DNA from: Geobacillus thermoleovorans
Lineage (GTDB): Bacteria > Bacillota > Bacilli > Bacillales > Anoxybacillaceae
Assembly: GCF_001610955.1 (NCBI RefSeq)
Contig: NZ_CP014335.1
Location: 1,963,001-2,027,000, forward strand
DNA: 64,000 nucleotides
Direction of reading: 5' to 3'
Position numbers and translations under genes: made by a program. Position 1 is the stretch's first letter, and every line of letters starts with the position of its first letter. The notes under the pieces were generated by a model. The model searched no databases and was not told where the DNA came from. It was given only the letters and a program-made list of their open reading frames with translations. This document shows positions 7,280 to 16,298 of the stretch, one piece after another.

Positions 7280-8794
7280 TCACGGATTCAGGAATAAATC
7301 ACTCAACCATTTTTTTACTTTTTCGAAGAAAGAAATGTTCTCTTCCTCGCTGCCCGTGTCTGGCTTTTGTCCGGCTGAGTCTTTCACCTTCACCGGCTCG
7401 ATCGGATCTGTTTTTAAAATAAAACGGACTTCCCCTTTCGCACCTTTTGGTTTGCCAAGAAATGTATCGTATTGTTCCGCCGCTGTTTTTGATTGATGTA
7501 AAATAGCTTCTCCTTCATACAATTTATTTAATCCGGCAATCAGCCCATTTTTCATTTCCGCCGTTCCGCCGGATAACTTTTCTATACCAGTTTTTAATTG
7601 CAACGAACCTTTTTCCAGTTGGCCCGCCGCAGCCGCTAACTTGTCAGCTCCAGCTTTGGAGCCTTTTAAACCTTCCTCCATCTTATCGAGGCCTGGAAAT
7701 GGCTTTCCCTGCAAATTCCCCCCTTCGGCTAGCATCTTCAGCATTTGTTGCTGGCCTTTTAGTCCCTGCACGAGAGCCTGCAAATTCGCATCCTGCGGTT
7801 TCTCAGCAGCCAGATTTTGAGCCAGTGCCAGAAGCTGCCGGTTTGTTTCCAGCGACTGTTTCACAAGTCCCTCATGGGCTTGATTCACTTGGTTCAACTG
7901 CCCCAGTCCTTCAGAAAGTTGGTTTAAACCGTTTTTTACTTGACGATTGCCAGCGGCAAGTTGATTTGCGCCATCTCCTAGTTGATCTAGTGCAGAAGAG
8001 ATTTGCTGAATGCCATCTGTCAGTTTTTCCAATTGTTCTTTGACCGGTACTTCTGATACTGGAGGAAGCTTCGGAATCAAAGTAATTGTGATTGGTTCAA
8101 GCTCAATGTCTGTTCCTTTCATTTCAAGGGTGATGGTCTCTTCTGGATTGGGCACAACCATCCAAGTCGCGCTCATCGTTTTCCCAGACATAACCGTCAT
8201 TGCATCACCGAGTTTCATATCCGTGAAATGTTCAGTCGAAATGTTAAGCGAAACAAGCGATAAAATCGGGGTGTACAGCTCTTTTTCTACTGAATGACGG
8301 GCTCCCTTATAGCCGGAATAGGAAATGTTTTTCTTTTGTTTCAGCCGATTCTTCAACGTTATCTCGATTTTTACTGTGCCATTTTTTCCGGCCAATGAGG
8401 GAGCATCCACTTTTTTCCCATTCAGATAATAGTTGATCGAGACGTCCACCGGAAGAGGCTGGCTGGTTTCACCGGAATAATAAATCGACCGTTCTCCTTT
8501 CACTTCCGCATCCCAAATGATTTGTCCGTTTTGCACCACTGGTTTTTCCAATCCGCTTATATTGCGAATATGCTGTAATTGTCCGTAATCTGTCACGGTG
8601 ACATTTCCATTTCCTTTAAAATACAGCCAATCCACAACGATCGATTTTTTCACAGTCCCATCGGAATTAAGAAGGGTATAAACCGTTTCTCGATCAACGA
8701 CTTGATCGGGAGCCGCTGCATAAGTACCGGTTGCCGATGATAATAAAAGGGTGGCAGCAGTCAAAACGGGGATTGTGGCTTTTACCGCATTCAT
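7280..8794 (-). CDS. Secreted YhgE/Pip-like coiled-coil protein linked to MMPL exporter
   Basis: 504 aa. A Sec signal peptide (MNAVKATIPVLTAATLLLSSATGTYA, about 1-26) precedes a beta-rich N-domain (about 30-240). Then a long helical region carries YhgE-type repeats (GANQLAAGNRQVKNGLNQLSEGLGQL, LQLKTGIEKLSGGTAEMKNGL), where x-G-x-x-Q/K-L recurs every 7-11 residues. The C-terminus is an amphipathic helix, EKVKKWLSDLF. Such domains often accompany MMPL/RND exporters or phage-receptor proteins and act at the outer face of the membrane. It begins 43 nt after the MMPL gene with a strong site (AAGGAGAGGAG), so the two form an operon. Likely role: accessory protein of the exporter; substrate unknown. 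No terminator is clear before the IS relic at 7196. Confidence 0.75.
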   Translation of the reverse strand: MNAVKATIPVLTAATLLLSSATGTYAAAPDQVVDRETVYTLLNSDGTVKKSIVVDWLYFKGNGNVTVTDYGQLQHIRNISGLEKPVVQNGQIIWDAEVKGERSIYYSGETSQPLPVDVSINYYLNGKKVDAPSLAGKNGTVKIEITLKNRLKQKKNISYSGYKGARHSVEKELYTPILSLVSLNISTEHFTDMKLGDAMTVMSGKTMSATWMVVPNPEETITLEMKGTDIELEPITITLIPKLPPVSEVPVKEQLEKLTDGIQQISSALDQLGDGANQLAAGNRQVKNGLNQLSEGLGQLNQVNQAHEGLVKQSLETNRQLLALAQNLAAEKPQDANLQALVQGLKGQQQMLKMLAEGGNLQGKPFPGLDKMEEGLKGSKAGADKLAAAAGQLEKGSLQLKTGIEKLSGGTAEMKNGLIAGLNKLYEGEAILHQSKTAAEQYDTFLGKPKGAKGEVRFILKTDPIEPVKVKDSAGQKPDTGSEEENISFFEKVKKWLSDLFLNP

Positions 8795-8837
8795 TATGCT
8801 TCTCCTCTCCTTTTATTAAGATAATTCTGAAAGCGTC

Positions 8838-10919
8838 TCATCTTCTTTCATGGATTTGGCTTTTAGGCCAGCCAAATGTCGTTTTGGATATAAAACTTTC
8901 TAATGTGAGCAACACTGCCGGAAGCAGGAATAAGATGACGGCAAGAGAAATAATCGCTCCTCGCGCAATCATAAAGGTTAAATCTCTGAGCAACGTGATG
9001 TCGGAAAACAGCCAAATCCCGATGACAGCGGCAAACAAGGCAAGCGCACTGCTCAAGATCGCTTCTCCACTTGCTGTGATGGCTCGATACATCGCTTCCT
9101 CTTTCGGATAATTCATCAACTCTTCCTTATAGCGTGTGACAAGCAAAATCGCATAGTTGATCGTGCTGCCGAGCTGGATAGCGCCAATGGCGAATGTGCC
9201 GATAAATGGCATGGAACGGCCAAGATAGAAATCGAGTCCTTGGTTGAACAAAATCGCCAATTCAATTCCGCCAACTAATACAACCGGCAACGCCACGGAT
9301 CGGAAGGCAAGCGCAATAATCAAAAATACAGCGACAACCGAAATCAAATCTACTTTTTTCATGTCGTCCCGCACCGTGGTAGTCAGATCGTTTTGCAAAA
9401 CAGCTTGACCAGTCAGGTACATATGCCCTTCATATGGCTCGGTTAATTTGTTGATTTGTTGAATGGCCTGTGTCGTGCGTTCATCATACGATCCATATTC
9501 CATCTGTACCAACATGTAATTGTATTGATCCTTGATAAACATGTTTTTTAAGTTTTCGGGAACAAATTCTGAAGGAATCGCAGGATCTGCAAAGGTGTCA
9601 TACCCAATTACTTTCTTGATTCCTTCTATTTCTTCAATCTGCTGCTTGATTTTGAGACGTTCCTGATCAGAAATCTTGCTATCCATGACTAAAAAAGCCG
9701 AATCAGTCGACGTAAATTCTTTTTTGATTTCGTCAAGATTTTGGATCGAAGGCAGCGTCTTCGGCATAAGTTGCTCCAAATCATACACGATATGCACATT
9801 TTTAAAACCGATGAAAGCAGGGATAAACAAAAGCAGGAACACTACAAAAACAAGTTTGTGGCGATTGGTCACAAATTTGGCTAACAGATGAAAATTAGGG
9901 ATTATCACGCGGTGCTGATATTCGCGAATCCACTTGTCAAACACCAGAATGAACGACGGCAACAATGTCAAAATCATCAACACACTAAGAATGATCCCTC
10001 GCGCCATCGTCATCCCTAAGTCTTCCCCAAGTCCAAGCGACATGGTGACCATCGCAAGAAAACCGGCTACTGCCGTTGCCGAGCTGGTTAAAATGGCCAT
10101 CGCTGTGTGCTTGATGGCCGCGATCATGGCCTCGTTCTTTTCTTTCATCTTTCGTTCTTCTTCATAACGATGCACTAAGAAAATAGAAAAATCCATCGTA
10201 ACTCCGAGCTGCAAAGCTCCCGCAATCGCAGCGGTAACATACGACATTGAACCATTTAAATAGTAAGCCAATCCCAAGTTGTAAATAATAGAGACCCCAA
10301 TTGAGAACAGGATAAGGAACGGAATGAAAAGCGATGGGAGCGTTAATCCCAAAAGCAACAGAATAAACCCAATTGCGGACACTGCATAGACAAACTTCTC
10401 ACTTTCAAGCAACTGACGCAGCTCCGACAACATTGGAGGAGTTCCCGCAAAATAAGTATTCGGCCCAAGAATGTTTTTGATTTCTTGTACAGCATAATGA
10501 GTTTTTTCTGATGCCGCCTCCTCTTCAAATTGAATTTGCATGATAGTGCTGTTTCCAGAATAAAACTGATCCACCAATTCCTCTGGAAGAAACTCGCGAG
10601 GCACTGCAAAATCAGCAATGTCGGTGATCCAATTGACTGTTTCAACACCATCCACTTGCTCCAGTTTTTGTTTTAAATTTTCTACTTCAACATCTGTTTG
10701 ATTTTTTACCATCAGGATGCCTGTTCCACCGAACCCAAACACTTTGTTCATAATATTTTGCCCTTGCACCGAAGGAAGCTTTTCCGGCAAGTAAGCAAAA
10801 ATATCATAATTGATTTGCGTTTTGACTATTCCGGACAATGCAGGAATCACAAGTATCAATGATAAAACAATGATAGCAATTCTGTTTTTCACCACAAATC
10901 TACCAAATAATTCAAGCAC
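8838..10919 (-). CDS. MMPL/RND-family membrane exporter
   Basis: About 693 aa with two homologous halves. Each half has one N-terminal membrane helix, an extracellular porter-like domain, and a cluster of five or six helices. The first-half relay motif is GVTMDFSIFLVHRYEEE (Asp present). The matching segment of the second half is GSTINYAILLVTRYKEE, with Asn where an acidic residue would be expected. MMPL proteins export lipids or lipid-like molecules using the proton gradient. GTG 10919 is my start because AGGTGAT lies 5 nt before it; a TTG at 10940 is also open. A 19-aa peptide gene lies just upstream. The nearby lipid genes (fabH remnant, fatty-acid hydroxylase) suggest a modified fatty-acid cargo; this is inference. 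Confidence 0.85.
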   Translation of the reverse strand: MLELFGRFVVKNRIAIIVLSLILVIPALSGIVKTQINYDIFAYLPEKLPSVQGQNIMNKVFGFGGTGILMVKNQTDVEVENLKQKLEQVDGVETVNWITDIADFAVPREFLPEELVDQFYSGNSTIMQIQFEEEAASEKTHYAVQEIKNILGPNTYFAGTPPMLSELRQLLESEKFVYAVSAIGFILLLLGLTLPSLFIPFLILFSIGVSIIYNLGLAYYLNGSMSYVTAAIAGALQLGVTMDFSIFLVHRYEEERKMKEKNEAMIAAIKHTAMAILTSSATAVAGFLAMVTMSLGLGEDLGMTMARGIILSVLMILTLLPSFILVFDKWIREYQHRVIIPNFHLLAKFVTNRHKLVFVVFLLLFIPAFIGFKNVHIVYDLEQLMPKTLPSIQNLDEIKKEFTSTDSAFLVMDSKISDQERLKIKQQIEEIEGIKKVIGYDTFADPAIPSEFVPENLKNMFIKDQYNYMLVQMEYGSYDERTTQAIQQINKLTEPYEGHMYLTGQAVLQNDLTTTVRDDMKKVDLISVVAVFLIIALAFRSVALPVVLVGGIELAILFNQGLDFYLGRSMPFIGTFAIGAIQLGSTINYAILLVTRYKEELMNYPKEEAMYRAITASGEAILSSALALFAAVIGIWLFSDITLLRDLTFMIARGAIISLAVILFLLPAVLLTLESFISKTTFGWPKSQIHERR

Positions 10920-10983
10920 ATCAATCACCTGCCAAAGCAATTTATGGGCCGTTACTTAAGTAACGTCAATGATCAACCAGCCA

Positions 10984-11043
10984 TTAAATATTTTGAAATG
11001 CTTCAAGGATTTTCTTTAAGAATTCAAGAAAATCGTTCATCAT
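10984..11043 (-). CDS. 19-aa amphipathic peptide at head of MMPL operon
   Basis: GAGGGGAGGTGGTAAC, a near-perfect ribosome site, precedes an ATG-ATG that encodes MMNDFLEFLKKILEAFQNI and a TAA. The peptide is a clear amphipathic helix with Leu/Ile/Phe on one face and Lys/Glu/Asp on the other, reminiscent of phenol-soluble modulins or small membrane-binding peptides. It is 64 nt upstream of the MMPL exporter start on the same strand. It could be an exported peptide, a regulatory leader, or a small subunit of the exporter. Coding status is inferred from ribosome site strength and composition only. Confidence 0.6.
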   Translation of the reverse strand: MMNDFLEFLKKILEAFQNI

Positions 11044-11111
11044 GTTACCACCTCCCCTCATTTTGTTTATGAGGTTGCGTTCTTCTCTTTACTCAACCTA
11101 TTCCCAAAAAA

Positions 11112-11138
11112 ACACAAATAACACAAAAAACACAAAAA
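11112..11138. repeat. Three tandem 9-bp A-rich repeats upstream of the MMPL operon
   Basis: ACACAAATA, ACACAAAAA, ACACAAAAA in perfect 9-bp register. Related pairs occur at 11869-11886, 15981-15998, 16098-16115 and 16679-16696, in front of the other genes of this locus. Likely operator for the winged-helix regulator at 11181-11858 (inference). Confidence 0.55.
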
Positions 11139-11180
11139 CTCAAACAAATAAATGGCCAAGGTTTTAACCGTTGACCACAA

Positions 11181-11858
11181 TCATGCTAATGCTTCATGGA
11201 GAAAATCGGAAAGCATTTCCTTTTCAAAATGGGAAAGGTCGGCGATCGATTTCAGATACCGTCCAACCAATTCAGTCACTTCCACGCCAATTTCGTGATT
11301 CACCGTTTGAATAATGCCGCCAAGGACGGTTCCAACAAACACGGTCATCTGCATTTCATTAGTTGGGGCGTTCTGAACGAGGTTCTTAATCAATACCTCA
11401 GTTTTCCCGCCCAGCTTGCGAAGATAAACAAGAAAAAGACCGATGATGTACGCACAGAAGGCAACACGAATCTGCACTTTCGGAATCTCCTCTAAAACCT
11501 TTCGGACGGCGGCGCTGAGACTGCAATTTTTTAAGCTGTTTAGAAACTCAAGTATTTTCGCCTTTGTTTTATGCCACTCTTCCAGATTGATTGCTTCAGA
11601 GCGTTTCTGTTCAAACAAACTCATCGCTTTTGCCGTCGGCAGAAAAACGATTTGGGAACGTCCTGTTTCGCCGGGATTCACCGCGTAATCGCGGGTGAGA
11701 TAGCCAAGTTTTTCAAGTTCTTTCAGCATGTCATATGCCGTCCATTTGCTGACACCAAGCGCTTTCGCTAATGTTTCATAATGGACAGGAACGTTTGCTT
11801 TTTGATATAAGTCGATCAACTTCTGGAGAAATTGCTTCCGACGTTCAGTTAACAACAT
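11181..11858 (-). CDS. Winged-helix transcription regulator of the lipid/export locus
   Basis: 225 aa. The N-terminal helix-turn-helix/wing is ERRKQFLQKLIDLYQKANVPVHYETLAKALGVSKWTAYDMLKELEKLGYLTRDYAVNPGETGRSQIVFLPT (about 4-75). The all-helical C-terminal domain (about 110-225) resembles a TetR-type ligand-binding bundle in composition. ATG 11858 is chosen because GGTGG lies 9 nt upstream and the broken duplicate at 16.6 kb begins at the same residue (MLLTERR). The upstream region carries two ACCCAAAAA 9-mers, so it is probably autoregulated. A second, frameshifted copy with the same upstream DNA lies at 16299-16665. No exact family name can be given. Confidence 0.75.
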   Translation of the reverse strand: MLLTERRKQFLQKLIDLYQKANVPVHYETLAKALGVSKWTAYDMLKELEKLGYLTRDYAVNPGETGRSQIVFLPTAKAMSLFEQKRSEAINLEEWHKTKAKILEFLNSLKNCSLSAAVRKVLEEIPKVQIRVAFCAYIIGLFLVYLRKLGGKTEVLIKNLVQNAPTNEMQMTVFVGTVLGGIIQTVNHEIGVEVTELVGRYLKSIADLSHFEKEMLSDFLHEALA

Positions 11859-11868
11859 CGTTTTCACC

Positions 11869-11886
11869 ACCCAAAAAACCCAAAAA
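11869..11886. repeat. Two tandem 9-mers upstream of the regulator
   Basis: ACCCAAAAA repeated twice. The same pair recurs at 16679-16696 before the broken duplicate regulator, inside a 70-bp block that is almost identical in both copies (including ACTATAAGACCAAT and AAAACTTTTGTCAACT). The remaining gap 11887-12186 holds no gene; the regulator promoter must lie here. Confidence 0.5.
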
Positions 11887-12180
11887 TAAACACTACGTTA
11901 TCAACTATAAGACCAATGAAAACTTTTGTCAACTTGAAAGTGTATGTTAATAAAATTTACCAAAAATTAGGTAATTTCGATTGGTACACCACAACCCGAT
12001 AGGCACAACGGTCACTCCTGGCTGTAACCAATTATACATAACCATTTCCATGTGCCCTCTTGTATTGTAAAAATTGTTTTCGAATACACCTATCAAGAGC
12101 ACGTGCGAACCAGCTCCTTTGTAAAAGCGACCGGATTAAATTCCACCCATCTCCATCACCCCATGCCGCAAAGCACGACA

Positions 12181-12186
12181 CAGAGG
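12181..12186. repeat. Left target-site duplication of the IS21 element
   Basis: CAGAGG directly before the left terminus. The same hexamer follows the right terminus at 14651-14656. Confidence 0.65.
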
Positions 12187-12253
12187 TTGTTTTTTGCAAG
12201 CAAAAAATGCAGAGAAGTGCAAGAAAAAATACATAGGCTTGCCAGCTCAAGAC

Positions 12254-13006
12254 TTAAGGTTCCAGACCGGAGGCAGAGGACGGCTGGATCGCGGAGAGAG
12301 CGTTCCGCAGTCGATAGCTCTCTCCCGTAAAGGCCAAGATGTGGGCGTGGTGAACCAAGCGATCCACCAACGCTGCCGTCAAACGGTTGTCCCCAAACAC
12401 CCGATTCCACTGTCCAAATTCTAGATTCGATGTCACCATGACGCTTTTTCGCTCGTAACAGTCGGCGATAATATGAAACAACAGTTCCGATCCTTGCTTT
12501 TGAAACGGCACATAGCCGAGTTCATCCAAAATCAACAGTTCGCATGGGTCGAGGCTTCGTTTCAGCCGTCCGAGCGTGCCGTTTTTCAACGCCTCTTCCA
12601 GCTGGGCGACAAGATCCGCGACGCGGAAAAACCGAACCTCATGGCCTTGTTGGCACGCCTGAATGCCAAGTGCTGTGGCGAGATGGGTTTTCCCCGTTCC
12701 AGGTGAACCTAAAAGCAGAACGTTTTGCTTTCGCTCCAAAAAGCGAAGGTCACACAGTTCCTCCCTCGATGTCGTGGCTGGCCAATGGATATGACCCGAC
12801 CATTCGTAATCCTTCAGCCATTTCAACTCCCGAAACTTGGCTTTCTTGATCAGCCGAGCCTGTTTCGCTTCTTGGCGGCACGACAGTTCCAGCGCCAATA
12901 CATCCCGCAAAAACTGTTCTTTCGTTTCGAATCTCACCTCCTCGAATCGATCTGCGATATAGGCCAAATGCAGCGCTTTACAAATCTCTTTCACCTCTGC
13001 TCTCAT
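12254..13006 (-). CDS. istB: IS21 transposition helper ATPase
   Basis: 250 aa, the usual IstB size. A DnaC-like AAA+ ATPase that assists IstA in target selection. Walker A is NVLLLGSPGTGKTHLATAL (about 95-113), Walker B LLILDELGYVPF, and sensor I VTSNLEFGQW. The N-terminus has the short helical IstB region. It overlaps istA by 4 nt, giving coupled translation. Confidence 0.92.
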   Translation of the reverse strand: MRAEVKEICKALHLAYIADRFEEVRFETKEQFLRDVLALELSCRQEAKQARLIKKAKFRELKWLKDYEWSGHIHWPATTSREELCDLRFLERKQNVLLLGSPGTGKTHLATALGIQACQQGHEVRFFRVADLVAQLEEALKNGTLGRLKRSLDPCELLILDELGYVPFQKQGSELLFHIIADCYERKSVMVTSNLEFGQWNRVFGDNRLTAALVDRLVHHAHILAFTGESYRLRNALSAIQPSSASGLEP

Positions 13007-14508
13007 CTCTGGACACCCCCTTCCCGAGCGGGATGAAGACGTTGATCATACACCGTTAAATCCGTTTCATAGTCGATTAGAACGGAAGGGGTGTATGATT
13101 CTTCCCACTTGTCCGGGTAATAGGAGTGCTTCGCTTCCATCAACACGCCGATTTCATGAGGAGCCAAGTCCCATCGCTGACTCTCCTCGAGCCACTGGGC
13201 GATTTCGTAAAGCGTGTGCCGATCCAACAGCGCTCGCAGTCCTTTCAAACGGGCCACCACCTGGGGCGGGGGGCCAGCCAGATACGTTCGGATCGCCTCC
13301 GGCAAGTACGTCCGGTAGCGGGAATGTCCGACAACCCGGGGTTTGGTCTCCCACTCAGCGAAAATCTCTTTCCAAGGGATTTCGCGTTTCACGTTCGTAT
13401 ACGGCCTGGGCGCTTCAAGATGGACGTCTCCATCGGAAGAGAACACAACGAAACGATTCCATTCTTTCTTCACCAACACCCGGTTGGGGACGGACAGGCC
13501 ATGGACGACGAACGCCTTCCCATCCACCATCACTTCTCCGTACTTATTCACGTAAGCGTGATCGAGGGAGAAGATCGGAAGATCTTGTTCCGGCAACGCC
13601 AACAGCTCCGGTTGCTCTTCCTGCCATAGTTCCTCGATCCACCGCCCCTTTTCATAATGAGGACGGTTTCGGTCCTCGACCATCTTGCGATGCAGCCACT
13701 CCACCAGCTCCGGATCCGACTCCATCAATGGAGCGGGGATGAAACAAAGGTTGCGAGTGTAATAGACTTTTCGCTCCGCATTTCCTTTCTCATGTCCACT
13801 GTATGGATTGCACACTTGTACATCAAACCGATAGTAGAGTTGAAATTTCTCAAAAGCCTCGGTGAATCGGCGTTCTCCCCCTTTTCGAATCGACACAATG
13901 GCCGCGGACAAATTGTCAATGCGCAATGCCTTTGGCACTCCCCCAGCCTGACGAAACAGCTGCGTCAACCCATGGAGGAAGCATTCACTGTTTTCCGCCG
14001 GCAGCGGATAAGCAAACGCAGCGTTGCTATAGGGAAAGCTCATGATCAAAACCGATCGCTCTTCTTCCTTCCCCTCCTTCGTCACAACCGTCATCTTCCC
14101 GAAATCCACCTGCGCCTCGCCTGGCGGGTGCTCCAGTCGTTCATAGCGCTGTTCTTTCTCGAGCTTGAGCTGCGGTCTTCGTTTTTGCACGTACGCGCAA
14201 ACGGTGCGATACGAGCCTTGAAATCCATGGTCACGACAAAGCGCTTCAAACATCGTCTTGTTCGTTCGCCGTTGTTTTCTCGGCAGTTTGGCATCCTCCT
14301 CCAACCAGTCATCAATGATTTGCCCGTACCCTTCTTCCTCCATCATCCCCTTTTTGCGTTTGATGGTTGGTTGGACAGAAATGTCTCCATCTGCGTATTT
14401 CTTGACCGTTCTCCAGTTATATCCCGTTTCACGGGAAATTTCCGCAATCGATAACCCTTTCTTTTCACGCAGTTTTCTGATACGATTAATTTCGGGCATT
14501 GCCAGCAT
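13003..14508 (-). CDS. istA: IS21 transposase
   Basis: 501 aa. N-terminal helix-turn-helix (EINRIRKLREKKGLSIAEISRETGYNWRTVKKY, about 5-37), then an rve DDE core: Asp in EAQVDFGKM (about 131), Asp in LRIDNLSAA, and Glu in GHEKGNAERKV. A C-terminal beta domain follows. All three catalytic positions are visible and the frame is intact. First gene of the element. Confidence 0.92.
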   Translation of the reverse strand: MLAMPEINRIRKLREKKGLSIAEISRETGYNWRTVKKYADGDISVQPTIKRKKGMMEEEGYGQIIDDWLEEDAKLPRKQRRTNKTMFEALCRDHGFQGSYRTVCAYVQKRRPQLKLEKEQRYERLEHPPGEAQVDFGKMTVVTKEGKEEERSVLIMSFPYSNAAFAYPLPAENSECFLHGLTQLFRQAGGVPKALRIDNLSAAIVSIRKGGERRFTEAFEKFQLYYRFDVQVCNPYSGHEKGNAERKVYYTRNLCFIPAPLMESDPELVEWLHRKMVEDRNRPHYEKGRWIEELWQEEQPELLALPEQDLPIFSLDHAYVNKYGEVMVDGKAFVVHGLSVPNRVLVKKEWNRFVVFSSDGDVHLEAPRPYTNVKREIPWKEIFAEWETKPRVVGHSRYRTYLPEAIRTYLAGPPPQVVARLKGLRALLDRHTLYEIAQWLEESQRWDLAPHEIGVLMEAKHSYYPDKWEESYTPSVLIDYETDLTVYDQRLHPAREGGVQR

Positions 14509-14650
14509 CCTTTCGCTCCTCCACTGTTTGGTTATGTGTTCACAACTTCCACAGTAGAGGAAATGTTAGAGGCTGGCAAGCCTTTTTTCTTTGCCTTCAG
14601 CTCTGCACTTTTCGTTGCAGAACTCTGTATTTTTATTTTGCAATAAACAA

Positions 14651-14656
14651 CAGAGG
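14651..14656. repeat. Right target-site duplication of the IS21 element
   Basis: CAGAGG, matching 12181-12186. The stretch from here to 14869 has no gene; it is the former regulator-fabH spacer. Confidence 0.65.
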
Positions 14657-14869
14657 TAAGATAAATTACGCTTCATTCATCTGAATTTTATCAAAATTTT
14701 ATCGTATTTTTTGTCTGATAAAAATAAAGACCACGGCATTGTGGAATTACCTAACATTGCACTACTCTACTTTTTTCATGCGCCCGAGAATGACTCTCTC
14801 AGAACTTCAAAGTTCCGTTCGCGTAAGGTGTACACTCCGCCTATTTGTCTGTGGAAAAGACTAGGGGAA

Positions 14870-15256
14870 TTACCGCGCATACACGGACAGCACGTGAATT
14901 CCCCACGTCAAGCCACCTCCGAAACCAATCATCGCTACCAGATCCCACTCCCGGACAGCTTTTTGTTGGAGCGATTCCGTCAGAGCAATTGGAATGGAAG
15001 CGGCAGAGGTGTTTCCGTAACGATCCACGTTCAGAAAAAACTTTTCGAAAGGATATCCTCCCTTTTTCGCCGCGCTTTCAATCATCTCTGTGGTTGTCAC
15101 TGACTCCTCCACGCGATAGCGCTGGCGGATTCCTGTTCGTTGAACAATCCACTCATCGTCCGTCTCCAACCGCTGGCTCAAATCGTTATTGGTAACCACG
15201 CGTGGAGGTACATAAAAACCCGCTCCCGCAATAGCAACATGAGCTTGATGCTTCAT
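14870..15256 (-). pseudogene. fabH: 3-oxoacyl-ACP synthase III, internally deleted
   Basis: The first 66 residues (MKHQAHVAIAGAGFYVPPRVV, then LETDDEWIVQRTGIRQRY) are a standard KAS III N-terminus. The frame then jumps to FFLNVDRYGNTSAASIPIAL and a C-terminal tail GLTWGIHVLSVYAR. About 190 residues are missing, including the catalytic Cys and the active-site His; the Asn of the N-x-x-x-Y-G-N-T-S-A motif is kept. The deletion is in frame, so a 128-aa product could be made, but it cannot be a working condensing enzyme. Upstream neighbour is the fatty-acid hydroxylase, so this locus once probably made a special lipid. Confidence 0.85.
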
Positions 15257-15359
15257 GCGAAACCCTTCTTTCTCTGTTTTTTCACTAAGGATTTATTCAT
15301 GCTGACACCACGTTTTCTACTCTGTTACAAATAGGTTTCTTGATCATTGAGTTGTTTTT

Positions 15360-15947
15360 TCACTTTCCACCATCCATGTATCCGTTGGTTTTGGAAGATT
15401 TAGGATTGTGAGTTCCCATCAGGTAATCCATGACGGGATGGGATACACCGTACCAGGACTGTTCATCCATATAATGATGCAAAAGGTGTTTTTTCTTCAT
15501 CCACTTCCCCCATGGTGTTACAGGGGTAATCGGACGGTGTGCAATGTAATGCATCCATTGATAATACAATTGATAGAGCGAAGTGCCAGCTATGAAGGCC
15601 ATAACCAAGGAAAGATTCCGGAACACTGCCCATAATACAACAAAATAAACGACGTAAACGATCAGGTCATACCACATCGGACTGAATAAATATCTGAGTG
15701 CCGTAGGGTACTGATGGTGTTCGACATGTTTCTGGTACAAAACGGGAATAGCGTTGGGAAACTGGTGCAGAAGGTAACGGTGCACCAAATATTCGACGAC
15801 AGCATAAAAAACTGCACCAGCCAGTAAAGCAAGGATCGTCTTTACCCCATCAAATTCCACAATAGTTAGGATGGAACTGACCGTTCCCACAAAAAGCACG
15901 AACTGAATCATTGAGTTGGAAAGAAACTCCCGGTAATACCGCATCAT
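15360..15947 (-). CDS. Fatty acid hydroxylase / sterol desaturase family membrane di-iron enzyme
   Basis: 195 aa. Integral membrane protein with about four helices (first helices near SMIQFVLFVGTVSSILTIV and ILALLAGAVFYAVVEYL). The family histidine boxes are HRYLLHQ, HVEHH, HYIAHR and KHLLHHYMDEQSWYGVSHP, which bind a di-iron centre for O2-dependent hydroxylation or desaturation of an acyl chain. The ATG at 15947 is used because the only good ribosome site (GGGGGAG) overlaps the upstream GTG at 15959. Upstream lie two sets of 9-bp A-rich repeats shared with the MMPL operon. Substrate unknown. Confidence 0.82.
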   Translation of the reverse strand: MMRYYREFLSNSMIQFVLFVGTVSSILTIVEFDGVKTILALLAGAVFYAVVEYLVHRYLLHQFPNAIPVLYQKHVEHHQYPTALRYLFSPMWYDLIVYVVYFVVLWAVFRNLSLVMAFIAGTSLYQLYYQWMHYIAHRPITPVTPWGKWMKKKHLLHHYMDEQSWYGVSHPVMDYLMGTHNPKSSKTNGYMDGGK

Positions 15948-15980
15948 TTTAAAGCTCACTCCCCCATAACGACATCCTTT

Positions 15981-15998
15981 ACCAAAAAGACCAAAAAA
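15981..15998. repeat. Tandem 9-mers just upstream of the hydroxylase
   Basis: ACCAAAAAG and ACCAAAAAA in register, followed by CCAAAGACA. Same 9-bp spacing as the other sets. Confidence 0.4.
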
Positions 15999-16097
15999 CC
16001 AAAGACAAAAAAGCCGCCAACTTCCATGATCACAGAAGATTTTGTTAGATGTTGCACAACATAACGGAATCGCGTTTTAATAATCCCATGAAACAAT

Positions 16098-16115
16098 ACA
16101 CAAAAAACCAAAAAA
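16098..16115. repeat. Tandem 9-mers in hydroxylase promoter region
   Basis: ACACAAAAA followed by ACCAAAAAA. The region 15960-16298 has no supported gene; a hydrophobic 23-aa frame (MEVGGFFVFGFLVFLVKD) lies at its left end but lacks a ribosome site. Confidence 0.4.
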
Positions 16116-16298
16116 ATAACCAAAGAATAACCTTGGACAATAATTGTACTCCTCTTCCCAACAACCGGAAAGCATATCCTCCACATGTTCCGAAAGGTCA
16201 GCCACTGATTTCATTCAGATACCGGCCGATGTCCAACTTGCGGAGATAAACAAGCAGAAACCTAATAACATCATCCGAATTTGCACTTTCGTAATCTC

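Larger units (their letters stand above)
12187..14650 (-). mobile_element. Complete IS21-family insertion sequence
   Basis: 2,464 bp bounded by inverted ends: TTGTTTTTTGCAA on the left and TTGCAATAAACAA on the right. Further subterminal inverted similarity extends inward about 60 bp to GCTTGCCAGC. CAGAGG flanks both sides as a 6-bp direct repeat. It carries istA and istB, both intact, so it may be active. It sits in the gap between the regulator and the fabH remnant. A decayed relative of istA lies at 29393-29760. Confidence 0.85.

Noticed and set aside
15956..16186. 76-codon leftward frame before the hydroxylase, hydrophobic at its end
   Set aside because: No ribosome site; the hydrophobic look comes from the A-rich 9-mer repeats read as TTT and GTT codons.
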